The notes under the pieces are model-generated. The model searched no databases and was not told where the DNA came from. It saw only the letters and a list, made by a program, of their open reading frames with translations. A stretch of 64,000 nt of DNA. Origin: Triplophysa rosa. Lineage: Eukaryota; Chordata; Actinopteri; Cypriniformes; Nemacheilidae. The DNA lies in contig NC_079898.1 in the NCBI RefSeq assembly GCF_024868665.1, forward strand, positions 6,644,096 through 6,708,095, read 5' to 3'. This document shows positions 48,401 through 59,149 of this stretch, piece by piece. Within the stretch, counting starts at the first letter, position 1. Each line of letters begins with the position of its first letter. Position numbers and translations under genes: made by a program.

Positions 48401-51307
48401 CATGGCATAACATAGCACAGCACAGCATAGCGTAACATAACATGGCTATATTTCCAAGATGACAATTGAATGGCATTCGCATGTAATAATGTAGCATGCT
48501 ACGTTTATTTGTAAATTTTTCTTTATTTGTAAAACTTTTATGAAAATAAAAAATATATAATATACAAATAAAAACAATTATTTGTATCAATATAAATCAA
48601 GTACCACTGGGTCAACGAAATGCCAGTACACACATACCGACTGAGTGCACCTTTAAACTTGATTTATCCTCTTTAATAGTGCTGCATTACTCCCTTTCAG
48701 ACATAAATTGGTTATCAAACTATCGTTTGATATAAAAGGATTATGTTAAAGGGAACGTCAGTGGTTTTCTACACTGGCTTTGTGTGCACCTTATGCTTGA
48801 TATCAGTGTTTCTTTTGGGTTCCCTTGGTTAATTTGTGTATGCTTTTTTCTTGTCAAAATGTGGTTACTGGATCAACAAAAGGTTTACCTTTAACACCAG
48901 CAATGCTAAATAGAGTCTTATTTAAAATGATAATATATTATTATACTTCATTCCTTGATGAAGGGATGTATACATTTAGTACTGTATATTGTCCAATGAA
49001 TGTCACAACAAACATTTGGAATGACAGTACTTGTGGGTAGTAAGCTTTTTTGTGCAATAGGTGCAATAGTTTTTGATATCCGTTACTTTTTCCTTTTACC
49101 AAACTAGTTGATATCAGCGTTTTAACAATGCACCAGCTAAAGGCTCTTTTTATTTTCTCGTTTCGTTTCCCAAGTAGTAATCTTGTCTCAGGAAGTTTAG
49201 ACAGTGAGTGTAAGTAGTCCCGCGTCGTGTTCAGAATAGCATGCTTCCCTACTATTATCACGGTTATTTACTGCAGTATGCATACTGTACAAAGTATGTA
49301 GGTCTTTTGTGTGCATGTAATACCTACCACATTTGCCAAAATGTGCACTATGATGAGGACATTGCATGTAATGTTGTCTCCCATAATGCAGTTTGCTAAA
49401 TACATATATAAAAAAAGTGAACTAGTTTTCTGTTTTTCTCCTTTAGAGTATTACAACAGGGATGATTGTTTTTCCTGCAAAACCCCAAATTTCCTACAAA
49501 ATGTAAAATGTGATGTTATGTGTTTATACAATTTGAGTATATTGATAACACTTTGCACACAGTTATCAAACTCATCTAATTTAATTATGTTTGAGTCATT
49601 CATTCATTTCTTTACAGTATGGTAGGTACAGCTTCTGTTGATCTTCTCATTGTACAGTATGTTGTTGGCTTGTTTTTATCCCCCATTTCTTTTGTCTTGT
49701 TAAAAGTGTTTGTAGTTCAACTACACTTACATGAAATCCTGTTATATGGTTTCTCTTTTTAATGATGTGACAGAATGAAGGCTATGAGCTTCACTAGCAT
49801 CTGTGTCTTTAAGCTGGCCAGCCTCTTTCCATTAGCCTTTTTTTGTTTTTCATACTGCTGTCACTGCTCTTTCAGTATAATGGTTTGATAGCAGGGCCTT
49901 TGACATGTCAGTATATAGAGTAACGTCACAGTTAAGCATTTGAATAAAGAGGTTTTAAAGAAATTAGATTGTAGAGGGATTTCTTAATGCTTGTGACTGT
50001 GAGCACCGAGTGAAATTGTCCAGATTGCATTTGAAGGGACAGTTCACTCAAAAATGAAAGTTCTGTCATCATTTACTCACATTCGAGTCCAAATCTGTAT
50101 AAATGTCTTTGTTCTGATGAACACAGAGAAAGATATTTGGAAGAATGTCAGTAACCCATTTACTGCCATAGTAGAGTCAATGAGGGATGAGAGTTGTTTG
50201 GTTACTGACATTATTTCAAATATCTTCCTTTCTGGTTAGCAGAACAAATACATTTATACAAGTTTGGAACAATCTGAGGGTGAGCAAATGATGACAAAAT
50301 TTTTATTTTTGGGTGAGCTGATTTTGCACATTCAATGTTGTGTTCTTGCCTGTTTTTTTGTACTTATTATTTTAACGAAACGACAACTGCCAAAAAGATC
50401 TTAAATCAGAAAGTTTTTATTTAATTTTGTTTTTGTCACATGTGCATAATTTGTACATATCCTCAAATTTTCTTTTGTCCTTGTTGGTGTACTGTCTCAT
50501 ATTTATCCTTATACAAAAATTCATTTTAAAAATCATAGTGTGTTTATCGAGAATTATGTCACATGACCTTGGTTGCCATGGCGTTTATAGCATTACTCTG
50601 CCCTTGCAGCCTAAGGTCATTCCCAATGCTATATGTGGCATATGTCAGAAGGGCAAGGAGGCCAACAAGAAAGGCAAACCAGAAGCCCTCATCCACTGCT
50701 CCCAGTGCCAAAACAGCGGTAAGTCAACATTTTCAATCTATAACCCCAGATACATTCGCTTTAGTACTTCATGTACTCTAGAATCATTTCCCCATTGTCA
50801 TCTTTAAATGATTTCTGAGTGTTTCCTAAGTGCCAGCCTCCTGAAAGTCATGATGTTGGATAAAACATCTCAGTTGTATGCGTGTATGTAGAGATCTTGA
50901 GAGAGGCTTGTTTTGTGTACAGGTCACCCGTCCTGTCTGGATATGAGCGTGGAGTTGGTGTCCCAGATCAAGATGTACCCGTGGCAGTGCATGGAATGCA
51001 AGACATGCACCATCTGTGAGCAGCCTCATCACGAGGACGAGATGATGTTCTGTGATAAGTGTGATCGGGGTTTCCATACCTTCTGTGTGGGCATGGACTC
51101 CATTCCTCTAGGTGAGTCTCTATCGGATCACACCATTTCTCATCTGATTGGATTTTTCTTATACATGTGTGTGGCCTGATGTTGTTAAACAGTCACTATA
51201 TTTGTTCATGTTGTTTAACAGGTTGCTGGGTCTGTGATTTATGCAACAAAGTGTTATCCACATCTCAGAAAAAAGGAACGACAAAAACACCCAGAAAATC
51301 CAAATAG
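39408..51307 (+). CDS. phf10: PHD finger protein 10 (BAF45a), PBAF chromatin-remodelling subunit
   Basis: PHF10 is a nuclear subunit of the PBAF form of SWI/SNF, linked to progenitor proliferation; its PHD fingers bind histone H3 tails. Coding exons: 39408-39476, 39792-39898, 40002-40132, 40213-40296, 40398-40522, 40728-40877, 45405-45514, 46076-46226, 46511-46645, 50610-50718, 50923-51111, 51222-51307. This gives 481 residues (human 498). The conserved SAY-domain region starts about residue 60 ([20 protein letters not shown]) and reaches about 270. An acidic, serine-rich linker spans about 287-330. PHD1 ligands are C363, C366, C384, C387, H392, C395, C413, C416; PHD2 ligands are C419, C422, C434, C437, H442, C445, C458, C461. 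All are present. The start matches [12 protein letters not shown] of the family with a good context (A at -3, G at +4); an in-frame ATG at 39396 would add MNIN. Exon 5 has a second in-frame donor. The tail after PHD2 is short and lysine-rich, unlike human. Confidence 0.97.
41476..41784 (+). repeat. Fish interspersed repeat with TATAGCGCTTTTCACAATG
   Basis: Begins with TTCAATTCAATTCAATTTTA and TTTTTATAGCGCTTTTCACA, then AAAGCAGCTTTACAGG, and ends with AACCTCGGGAGAAACCAGGC and CAGCCGGGAGGGCC. I recognise this pattern as widespread in teleost genomes, but I cannot name its class with confidence. It is not coding. Confidence 0.6.
42741..44035. mobile_element. Inner hAT element, 1,295 bp
   Basis: The ends CAGTGCTCAAATTGAGGGGG and CTCAATTCGAGCACTG are inverted, flanked by a perfect duplication GATAGCTG (42733-42740 and 44036-44043). 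GGGGGACCCCCCAT-type motifs sit inside both ends. Open frames are short and no hAT dimerisation motif is seen. Confidence 0.92.
44560..45150 (+). repeat. Dispersed repeat D, copy 2
   Basis: It matches 1430-1660, from GTGGGCGGGGCTTG through GAATTGATTGGATGT-like sequence to CATGAATTAGAAAAGAATGA. It is split at 44641 by the Harbinger-type element 44644-44987. Confidence 0.6.
44644..44987. mobile_element. Harbinger-type MITE, 344 bp
   Basis: The ends AGCCCTGTTCAGACCGC and GCGGTCTGAACGGGGGCG are inverted repeats with a TAA on each side (44641-44643 and 44988-44990). PIF/Harbinger elements use 3-bp TWA targets. It carries repeated GCGACA motifs near both ends (CCAGCGACA, AAGCGACACAG). It interrupts repeat D. 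Confidence 0.75.
45579..45988. repeat. TTAA MITE family A copy
   Basis: TTAA ends with arms AAAGGGACAGTTCACCCA and GGATGAACTATCCCTTT. It lies in phf10 intron 7, only 65 bases after exon 7 and 87 bases before exon 8. Confidence 0.88.
47502..48443. repeat. CATAACA-type satellite, 942 bp, in phf10 intron 9
   Basis: The whole block is built from short words CATAACA, CAACA and CATAG in varying order. A longer landmark, CATAAAACATAA followed by TATAGCACAACATAACACAT, recurs at 47587, 47718, 47861, 48041 and 48273, giving spacings of 131, 143, 180 and 232 bases: a higher-order unit that lengthens along the array. The minus strand is open in all three frames over hundreds of bases (Cys/Tyr/Met/Leu/Val only); that follows from the repeat and is not a gene. 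Confidence 0.92.
50030..50321. repeat. TTAA MITE family A copy, eroded ends
   Basis: Arms AAGGGACAGTTCACTCAAAA and TTTTTGGGTGAGCTG with the standard interior (GATGAACACAGAGAAAGATA, TTGGTTACTGACATT). The TTAA flanks are lost. It lies in phf10 intron 9. Confidence 0.8.
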
Positions 51308-51441
51308 GTTTTTTTTGACAGTTTTGTTATTCATTTCTATTTGTTACTACTCGACAAGCCCAAACAATGTTTTGTATGTTGCATTAAAGTTTTGTAGCAG
51401 TTTTTTATATAATTGTTTTCTTGTAGTTTTGTGTTGTTTAA

Positions 51442-51447
51442 AATAAA
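51442..51447 (+). terminator. phf10 polyadenylation signal
   Basis: AATAAA lies 135 bases after the stop codon, with a GT/T-rich stretch (TTGTCTCACTGTTTTTC) about 15-35 bases on, as cleavage factors require. It gives a short 3' UTR of about 155 bases. Confidence 0.7.
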
Positions 51448-51479
51448 GTTATAAAGAAAATATGTTGTCTCACTGTTTT

Positions 51480-53034
51480 TCTTTTCACTGTTACGTTGAT
51501 CCTCCATCTAAAATGTAATATTACTGTAATATTTCACATTTAATGAAAGCTCATTTTGATGTTGTCATAGCTAATGTGTTATCAAATGAGCAGCAGAGGG
51601 AGGGGCATAAGGAGGGGTTGGGTGTGTTTTTAAACCATACCATAATGACCCAAGTTAGTTGTCTCGGCTTTCACTGCCCACTGAATGGGAACTGTATTTT
51701 TTTGTATTGTGTTGTAGCAGATGCCACGTGGAGGTCGATAGAAAAGCAGCAGGTAACAGGTGTGGGGGCGACCTGCGTGTAAGACGTCTGCTGTGCCACC
51801 TGATAGGTGCGTATGCGCCACAATGGACACGCCAGCCTGCTCTTTGGAAAAGAGACACTTGTGAAAGTCTCAAAACAAAGGATGCAGCTTTCCATTGAGT
51901 AGTCTTGTTTGTTTTGACCGAGCCAAGGGTGATGTCTGGCGGCTGGGAGTTTGTGTTGTGGAACTGGATCTGATCATCTTCAGGTCGCTTTTCAAAAGGT
52001 CCCATCATATGAAAAATGATACACCAGCCTAGATAAAAGGAGGCGTGTGCAGCCAGCAGTCACTATGTGTAGTTTTGGGCTATTTTTATGAAGAGATTAA
52101 TAACATATCCTATTACAATTGAAATAATTATTCTCGAGATAGACATGAAGTATATACATGAGTCTATAGCTCAGTTATTGGCTTTAAAGTGCATTTTTTT
52201 TGGAATGTTTTGCTGCTTTGAATGAAAATCATTACAGTTATGTCATTATGCAGTGACATTTATACAGTTTATTATACAGTCAGCTCATTACTGACAGGAG
52301 TTTTTGTAAAAGTAATATTTTCACAATTTTACATTTTAAAAGAAACCTAAAATGCCACTTAAAAAATAAGTGGCATTGCAAAAATAGATAAATCTCTTAT
52401 AAAAATTGAATCATGTTTTCTATTGTGTTATCATGGCTGTTCAGTTTTCTCCCTAATACTATGCAGTTTGAATGGTATTACTAAAAACATGATTTGTGTT
52501 TTTTTATCTGTTTTTGCAAATGAACTCTTCAACATTAGGCTGATAATACGTGTTATGTCAATGACAAAAAATAGACAATCGCGTGTTTTGTGTATTTACA
52601 ATAAGATTTTGTGTTTCTCGATTACTCTTCATGACTGTTTGAATTTAATTAGCATATTCTTAGCCACCACACGAGGGCGCGGTAACTCCGCTTTCCCACT
52701 CAATGTTTACAATGTAAAATGGCTTACGTCTTGAAAAATTGATGAAATATTACATTTAGAATTTTTTAAGTTTAAAAACGATATGATTTTCAACCACAAC
52801 AAATGACATATTTTACAATTTTAATTCTTTGAGCCAATGTTGTTATTCTATGCATCAAGTTAACTAAATGAAACAATTGGAACTATATAAAGAAATGTCC
52901 TATATATGTTTATTCATATTGTCCTTCCTCCAGCACTGTAAAAAAACATACCTTAACTCAACATTTATTCTAGTTGTACATTTTTCAATTGGTTTGAGTT
53001 TTATCACTTGTGGCAACAGTCTTTTTAAGGTGAT
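51480..53034. other. No recognisable gene
   Basis: It contains a GC-richer patch at 51580-52040 with overlapping open frames on both strands, none resembling a known family and none with a clear splice structure. 52040-53030 is AT-rich and includes a CACTGTAAAAAAA motif (about 52934), a fragment of the palindromic element seen at 60687-60838. Confidence 0.4.
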
Positions 53035-53309
53035 AGTTCACCCAAAAATGAAAATTCTGTTGTCATTTACTCACCTTCTTGTCATTTCAAACCTGTACGA
53101 CTTTCTTCCGCAGAGCTCAAGAGAAGATATTTTGACATTTTGGCATTTGTTTTATGTCCATACATTTGAAATGAATGGGGGTCACTGCTGTTCGGTTACC
53201 GACTTTCTTCAAAATATCTTCTTTTGTGTTCTGCAGAAGATAGAAAGTCATACAGGTTTGGAATGACATGAGGGTGAGTAAACGATTTTTGGGTGAACTA
53301 ACACTTTAA
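53035..53309. repeat. TTAA MITE family A copy
   Basis: TTAA at 53035-53038 and 53306-53309. Arms are AGGTGATAGTTCACCCAAAA and GGGTGAACTAACACTTT. Confidence 0.85.
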
Positions 53310-54108
53310 CCGTTGATTGTAATATTTACAAAATTTTAACTGTCAAATGAAAAAAAAAAGATTTACAGTGAAAATTAAGAAAGGGTAATATTGTTGTACT
53401 AATGCTCGTGGATTTTTTATCCTGCTAGTGTTTATAATGTGTCTTTAGCAAAGATCGCAGATGTTTTCTAATGACATCGTTTTTTAGGAAATGTGGATTT
53501 TGAACAGTAGCTAGCATAAATATTATTGAGTATTATCAATGGATTCTTTTGCAGATTTATCATTTTAAATGTATGAAATGAAACGTTTAAAATGTACAAA
53601 ATGATAAAATAACAGTTATAACCCGCCTGCCTTTAGAATTTTAAATGAATTGAAATCTCAAAACGTTAACACAGAACAGACCCGTTTATTCGGAGAGGTA
53701 TTCTTCCATCTATGACTGCGAGCTGTCAGTCTCCTAAAAACAATTATTACAGGTGATGTCCTTTTCAACTGTTAGCAGGACTGTGGTTACTGATCTCCTC
53801 TTGTTTAACACTGACCTGTGGTCAGACAACACAGTACTGCTTGTATTGGGAATCAATTATTAAACAGTAGAAACCCACCTGCAATAGAAAACCACCATTA
53901 CAAGTTTTAAAGAAACGTTTTTCTACCTTCCTTGCATACTGAGTGCAAGATTAAGTAACAAGAGACAAATATATCATACTTTCCCTCCTTTTTCCATGCA
54001 ACTAAACCGTATAACCACAAAACAGCAGTTAAGCAATGGAGAAACTCATGTATTTTTGAGCAGCGGCGGGCTGCACACTTGGGCACCTGCCTCACACCTG
54101 TTGTCTCC

Positions 54109-54228
54109 TCACAACAGAAAGGACTCCACGTCGGCGCTGTTGGGATGCTGAGATGAGTTCAGCGTGTGCTGGCCCATCTTCTCCAGATAATTGTATGGCC
54201 ATTGACTGCGTCCCATGTATTTTGATAA
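54109..54228 (-). CDS. Candidate terminal coding exon of an unidentified minus-strand gene
   Basis: On the minus strand, a T-rich tract and TATAG acceptor (54229-54230) precede a 39-codon frame that ends at TGA (54111-54109). It reads YMGRSQWPYNYLEKMGQHTL, continues NSSQHPNSADVE and ends SFLL. Codon third positions are GC-rich (GAC GTG GAG, AAC AGC GCC) as in the phf10 and actr2 exons and unlike the AT-rich flanks. Two asparagines fit N-x-S/T. I do not recognise the protein. Upstream exons would lie at higher coordinates; I found none, so the gene may extend past 64000. It would converge on phf10. Confidence 0.4.
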   Translation of the reverse strand, partial: LSKYMGRSQWPYNYLEKMGQHTLNSSQHPNSADVESFLL

Positions 54229-54565
54229 CTATATTGAAATAAAACAAATACGATGCAGAAGTTGTTCAACAGCTACACGCTTACCAACAGCATCTTGCTG
54301 AGTATAAACACCAGCTGTTGCTTTAGACCAAAACCAGGACGTGCAGATGCTAAACTTCATCTGGATCAAGTGGCTACAGATGCTCATTCTAACACGACTG
54401 ACCAGTGGCCACCCACTCTCCAAACAACACCTGCACATTATTGGAACCTCAGCCCTCAGGATACCAAAGCTTTCAAGATGCACATACATCACATAAAAGG
54501 TATAGATAAAAGGTATAGATTCATACACCTCACAGTTCCCGACGGGTCTGCATTTGCCCCTCTGA

Positions 54566-54778
54566 GTGAGCGCAACATATGCACCATGCCCTCCCTTCCT
54601 GTTCGAAGGGAATGTTGTTCTGGATGGGTGGACTCCTGGGAAGAGGAGCGTCACCTTTGACCTCGGGGAGAACTCATTTACACTGACCCACAGTGAGAAG
54701 ATGATGGGATCTGCAGAAGAGGATGCAGCATGCCAGCTGGCTGTGGCAATACAGCAGTACTATGGGAGCTCATGTTGA
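54566..54778 (+). pseudogene. Unrecognised coding-like stretch, possible terminal exon or gene relic
   Basis: A plus-strand frame with GC-rich third positions reads NVVLDGWTPGKRSVTFDLGE, then NSFTLTHSEKMM, and ends QLAVAIQQYYGSSC at TGA (54776-54778). A TGA at 54563 closes the frame upstream. A pyrimidine-rich tract ending TTCGAAG at 54609 would make a possible acceptor, so the true exon could be about 54610-54778. No ATG with good context is seen. The preceding 300 bases are open in a different frame, which suits a frameshifted relic equally well. I cannot name a family. Confidence 0.3.
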
Positions 54779-54947
54779 AACGTTCCCCCTTCTAAGAGAA
54801 GCCAAAGAGCCTGACAGCCACATCCATTACTCGCCGCTCATACTTTTATCTCCTTCCATTGTGAGCGAGATCAGTTATTGATAGATTCAGCTCTGAAGAT
54901 CTTTAGTTGTATCGACTTTTTTGTGTTAGGTATTAAGTTGTGTAGAC

Positions 54948-56020
54948 GGTTTCATCTTAACGACATAAACAAACGTTACTGCGCATGCACACTTTTGTGA
55001 CCCCCCTTACCTTAACTTCCGGTACACATTCACAAACAATAGAGTGCCTGTAGATTATTTCTGATAATAATCAAAAGAAATCGAGAAGAAGCGTTAGGCC
55101 GTGTTCACACTTGACCTCTTTTTTGAAGCTACCAGCGTTTGTTTTACATTATAATCCTATGGAGTAAACCGAGTTTTCCCAAAAAAGTCACGTGCTCTTT
55201 TTTAAACGCCACCGCCGGCGTCTTTTTCTGCAGCTTTTTCTAGCGCCTTTTTAAATTGAAAAAAGTTCAACTTTTCTGAAGAAAACGCCCTACGTCAAGC
55301 ATCTTTTTTGACAGCTGACCAATGACAAGCGAGTAGCGATCCTGTCGTTTCCGTAACAACATGCGAGGAAGGTGATTGGTCGAGCAGGATCCTTCTCTAA
55401 AAAATAAAATGTTGGCTGAAGCGCTGCTTTGAACATATTTTTATATGAATTCAAGTTTATTTTTCACCTTTAATAACTTTCGATTGCATTTCTAGCGAGA
55501 AATGAGTACTTTAGTTTTAAAATATGTGGTTGGTTTTTGCAAAGACGGTCTCTGTTCATAATTCAAATAGACTTCCGTTACTCTGCCTATATGAATCCAG
55601 TGTGCTGAGCTGCCTTCATGCACAAACGCTGCCAGCTTTTCTTTTTAATAAAAATGCGCTCGTCAACTTTTTCTTGTCAAAAAAGACACCAAGTGTGTTC
55701 ATGGCCTTACTTTGCTAAACCGCTAAACGTATCTCCTATATTTTGAATTTAGACTGCGATACCAAGCTCAACCGCTAGATGTCAGTGTACCATACGGTTT
55801 GTTTAAATACGACCGAACTACAGGACCCATTCAACAAATTGTTTAATAAAATGAACATACAACAAAATTCAACAAATCGTTTATTTAATACAACTATTAT
55901 ACAATAAAATAAATTAATATTAACATAAATTGAATTAAATATAAATAGTTATATTATTAGACACTAGCCAAACATAGACCGGAAGTTAACTGGGGGTCAG
56001 TCGCGCGCATCCGATGAAAC
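54948..56020 (+). repeat. Repeat E, copy 3, split by a Harbinger element
   Basis: It opens GGTTTCATCTTAACGACATA and closes CCGGAAGTTAACTGGGGGTC and CCGATGAAAC, closely matching the copy at 34612-35170. At 55097-55706 it is interrupted, and the match resumes at once. Confidence 0.75.
55097..55706. mobile_element. Harbinger-type MITE, 610 bp
   Basis: The ends GGCCGTGTTCACACTTG and AAGTGTGTTCATGGCC are inverted, flanked by TTA (55094-55096 and 55707-55709). Ends starting GGCC and a TWA target fit PIF/Harbinger. No transposase or Myb-like frame is seen. Confidence 0.82.
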
Positions 56021-56973
56021 AGTCTATACTGTTGTATTCTCATAACATGAAGGTTTTGGTTCAGTTTGGGAGGGTTTCAAACTTTTGTTGCATCAAAATG
56101 CTTTAATGAGGTAATCTTACGCCTGTAGCCCCCTTTTACTGTTTCCTTTTGCTCAGACATGACAGCTGTTGAAGTGAAATCACCTCCTGGCTTTCTATGC
56201 ACTAAAGATGTAATTCAAGTAGCTTGTATTTACAGACTCGAGATCTTAACCCATCCTGTGGGATCTCACCCGATCTGATGTGTCAATAGGAAAATGTGTT
56301 TGTAGAAATGTGAACCATAGAGTTGTGACAAAATGTTCCTCTGGATACAAAAATGTATCCTGAATATTGATGATCAGGATTTAGTGAAGTATGTATTTGC
56401 CATTTCCAAAGAATCATAGTTTATGTAAATATTTAAAAGTTGCAACACACGCAGATACTGTGTAACAATTTGAGCAATCGCAAAAGATTGTTTTCCAGAT
56501 GTTTCATTTTGTTTTTATCTTGTTATTTGGATTCAATACTCTTATAACTGACTTATTTCATAATCAAAGCACTTATTAAGAAATGCTCTTAAAAATGACA
56601 TCTGTTGCACATGTCAGCGCTGGCCTGCAGGACTCAAACAGAGCAGTCGTGTGTTTCTGGAGTGAAGATGTGTTGAAGCTGTTCTTTCGAAGGCTTGAAC
56701 AGTAACAGCACATGTTCTTGCAGCTCGACTGCTAGATTGTGGTGATAACAATGCCAAGGTCATGAGTTTGATTCTGAGGGAAACAAATATAGACAAATGC
56801 ACAGAGATGTATAGTCTTGAAGTATTTTTACTTTTTCTCAAGTCCTTTTTTTAGGTGTATGTAATTGTTGAGAGTGACTTTACTTGGGAAAAAATGACTG
56901 CACAACTTATAAAGCATATCATTACTCTACTACATAAATATGCATTTACATGTTTTTACCTTTAACACAGTAC

Positions 56974-57235
56974 TTAAAGTGATAGTTCACCCCAAAATAA
57001 AAATGCTGTAATCATTTACTCACCCTCTTGTCATTTCAAACCTGTATGGTTTTCTTTCTTCTGCAGAATGCAAAAGAAGACATTTTGAAGAATGTTGGTA
57101 TCTGGCTCCCATTCACTTGCATTGGTTTTGTGTTCATACAATGGAAGTCAATGGGGGCCAGTGCTGTTCGGTTAGAAACTTTTTCAAAATATCTTCTTTT
57201 GTGTTCTGCAGAATAAAGTAAAATAAACTATCAGT
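56974..57235. repeat. TTAA MITE family A copy, right arm lost
   Basis: TTAA then AAGTGATAGTTCACCCC, with internal TTCTTCTGCAGAATGCAAAA and its inverse TTTTGTGTTCTGCAGAATAA. The sequence changes before the right arm and TTAA. Confidence 0.75.
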
Positions 57236-57436
57236 TGCTTTGGATAAAATCAAAGGCCAATGCAAACATTTTGTCTACATTAAGCAAAGTAAAACATAGA
57301 CAAAAGAGTGCATATGCTTTCAAGAAAGAAAGATTTGAAATCACATAAAAAACCTCACATTTTTAATCAGTTTAATAAACGTGGAATAAAAAGCTTAATG
57401 CACAAGCCACTTTTGAGCAGCAGTGAATTTCATAGT

Positions 57437-57821
57437 TTAAAGGTCTAGTGTATGAAATTTAGCAGCATCTAGTGGTGAAGTTGCAAATTTCAACCAGCGT
57501 CTCCACCCATCCCTTTCGAAGCACTACGGTGGCTGACACAGAAGGGAAATGTTGTCACGTTTTCGTTTCTTTGCTTAAGGAGATAACACATTTACAAAAT
57601 GTTTGTCAAAAAGTCTGTTTAGGGCTACAGTAGAAACAACATGGAGAATTTCATGTAAGAGGACCCGCGGTGTATGTAGATAGAAATAGCTCATTCTAAG
57701 ATAATAAAAATATAACGCTTCATTATGTAAGGTCTTTATACACCTCTGAACACATAGTTATGTATAATATATTGCATTTCTGTGAATAGATCCTCCAACA
57801 AATGACACACTGGACCTTTAA
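57437..57821. repeat. TTAA MITE family B copy, reverse orientation
   Basis: TTAA at both ends. It opens AAAGGTCTAGTGTATGAAAT, includes CAGCATCTAGTGGTGAAG and TTCGAAGCACTACGGTGGC, and closes GACACACTGGACCTTTAA. It runs opposite to the copy at 58746. Confidence 0.88.
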
Positions 57822-58031
57822 AAGACAAATGCCTGAATTACAATTCTAATGAATTAGCCACCTCCTAAAACAGTTCCTCTGAGACTGTGTTGGTATTTTC
57901 CTTGCAGTAAATATGAGTGTACATGCTTGCCCCACTATCCATGCTTGTTGTGACTTTTGTAATTCTGTAACTATATTTATATTAGTAATATTAATTTACT
58001 TCTGTCAATAAACTTCAAAATCAAGATGATT

Positions 58032-58377
58032 TAGGGCTGTCAAACAATTAATCACATCAAGAATAAAAGTTTGTGTTTACATAATCTATGTCTGTGCACT
58101 ATGCATAATAATTGTATATTTATAAATACATATACATACATTCATATATTTAAGAAAGATATACATTATAAAAATTCAAACACATTAATAAATATAATTT
58201 AAATGATTGATACATATAAACAAACATATGCAAATATTTCCTAAATACAGTATGTATGGATGTGGATGTGTATAAATACAAAATGAATATGCACAGTACA
58301 CAGACATACAAGTATATTGTAAACACAAACTTTTATTATGGATGCGATTAATCGCGATGAATCCTTTGACAGACCTA
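58032..58377. mobile_element. hAT-type MITE with TAGGGCTGTCAAACAATTAA end
   Basis: Left end TAGGGCTGTCAAACAATTAA and right end CTTTGACAGACCTA, with inner inverted copies of AAAAGTTTGTGTTTAC and GTAAACACAAACTTTT and of ATTAATCGC. The flanks do not show a matching 8-mer. It is a common fish non-autonomous element type and is largely palindromic. Confidence 0.7.
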
Positions 58378-58745
58378 ATATTAGCTATTACAATATAACT
58401 TTATTTCTTTAAAACAACATGAATCTGCAATGTGCATTCACTTCCAAATTATAGATGATTGCACTCACCATGCTAACCTCAGCAAATCTCTAAAAACACT
58501 TGCCAAAGAAAACATTTAGTACCATTTAGTGCAATTACCCAATTTACATCGCACGAGGCAATCCATCTTTCTCCATCACAGGTGTCAGACATAACTGACA
58601 GTTTAAACATACGGTTTCACTTTGAGTACGGCTGTCTGTTTTCTCGAATTCTTTTCAAATTCAAGAAAGATTACACCAGCAAAGCCAACATGAACGTGAG
58701 GTCAATGTAAAGTGCTGCGGAGATAAGAGTCATACTTGGCCCATT

Positions 58746-59146
58746 TTAAAGGTCCAGTGTGTAAATTTTTGGAGGATCTCTTGACAGAAATGCAATATAA
58801 TATACATAACTATGTCTTCAGAGGTGAATAAAGAGCTTACATAATGTAGCGTTATGTTTTTATTATCTTAGAATGAGCTACAGTATTTCTATCTACATAC
58901 ACCGCGGGTCCCCTTGCATGGAACTCATCATGTTGTTTCTACAGTAGCCCTAAACAGACAAACTGCCCTACAGAGTGTGTTTCGTAAACACGTTATCCCC
59001 TTTTGCGAAGAAGCAAAAATGTGACAATGTCTTTGATCTGTGTCAGCCTCCGCAGTGCTTCGAAAGGGAGGGTTGGAGTGAGCCGTTGGTTGCAATTCGC
59101 AACCTCACCACTAGATGCCGCTAAATCTCACTGACTTGTCCTTTAA
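58746..59146. repeat. TTAA MITE family B copy
   Basis: TTAA at 58746-58749 and 59143-59146. It carries AAAGGTCCAGTGTGTAAATT, TACACCGCGGGTCCCC and CTAGATGCCGCTAAATCTCA. The right arm is diverged (TTGTCCTTTAA). Confidence 0.88.
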
Positions 59147-59149
59147 AAA

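Noticed and set aside
47393..48590. Long overlapping minus-strand open frames rich in Cys, Tyr, Met, Leu and Val
   Set aside because: They are open in all frames because the CATAACA satellite lacks stop words on that strand. There is no start context, homology or splice logic.
51580..52008. Possible retained gene downstream of phf10
   Set aside because: Several overlapping frames on both strands, none with family resemblance or convincing splice sites; phf10 already ends with a good polyadenylation signal.
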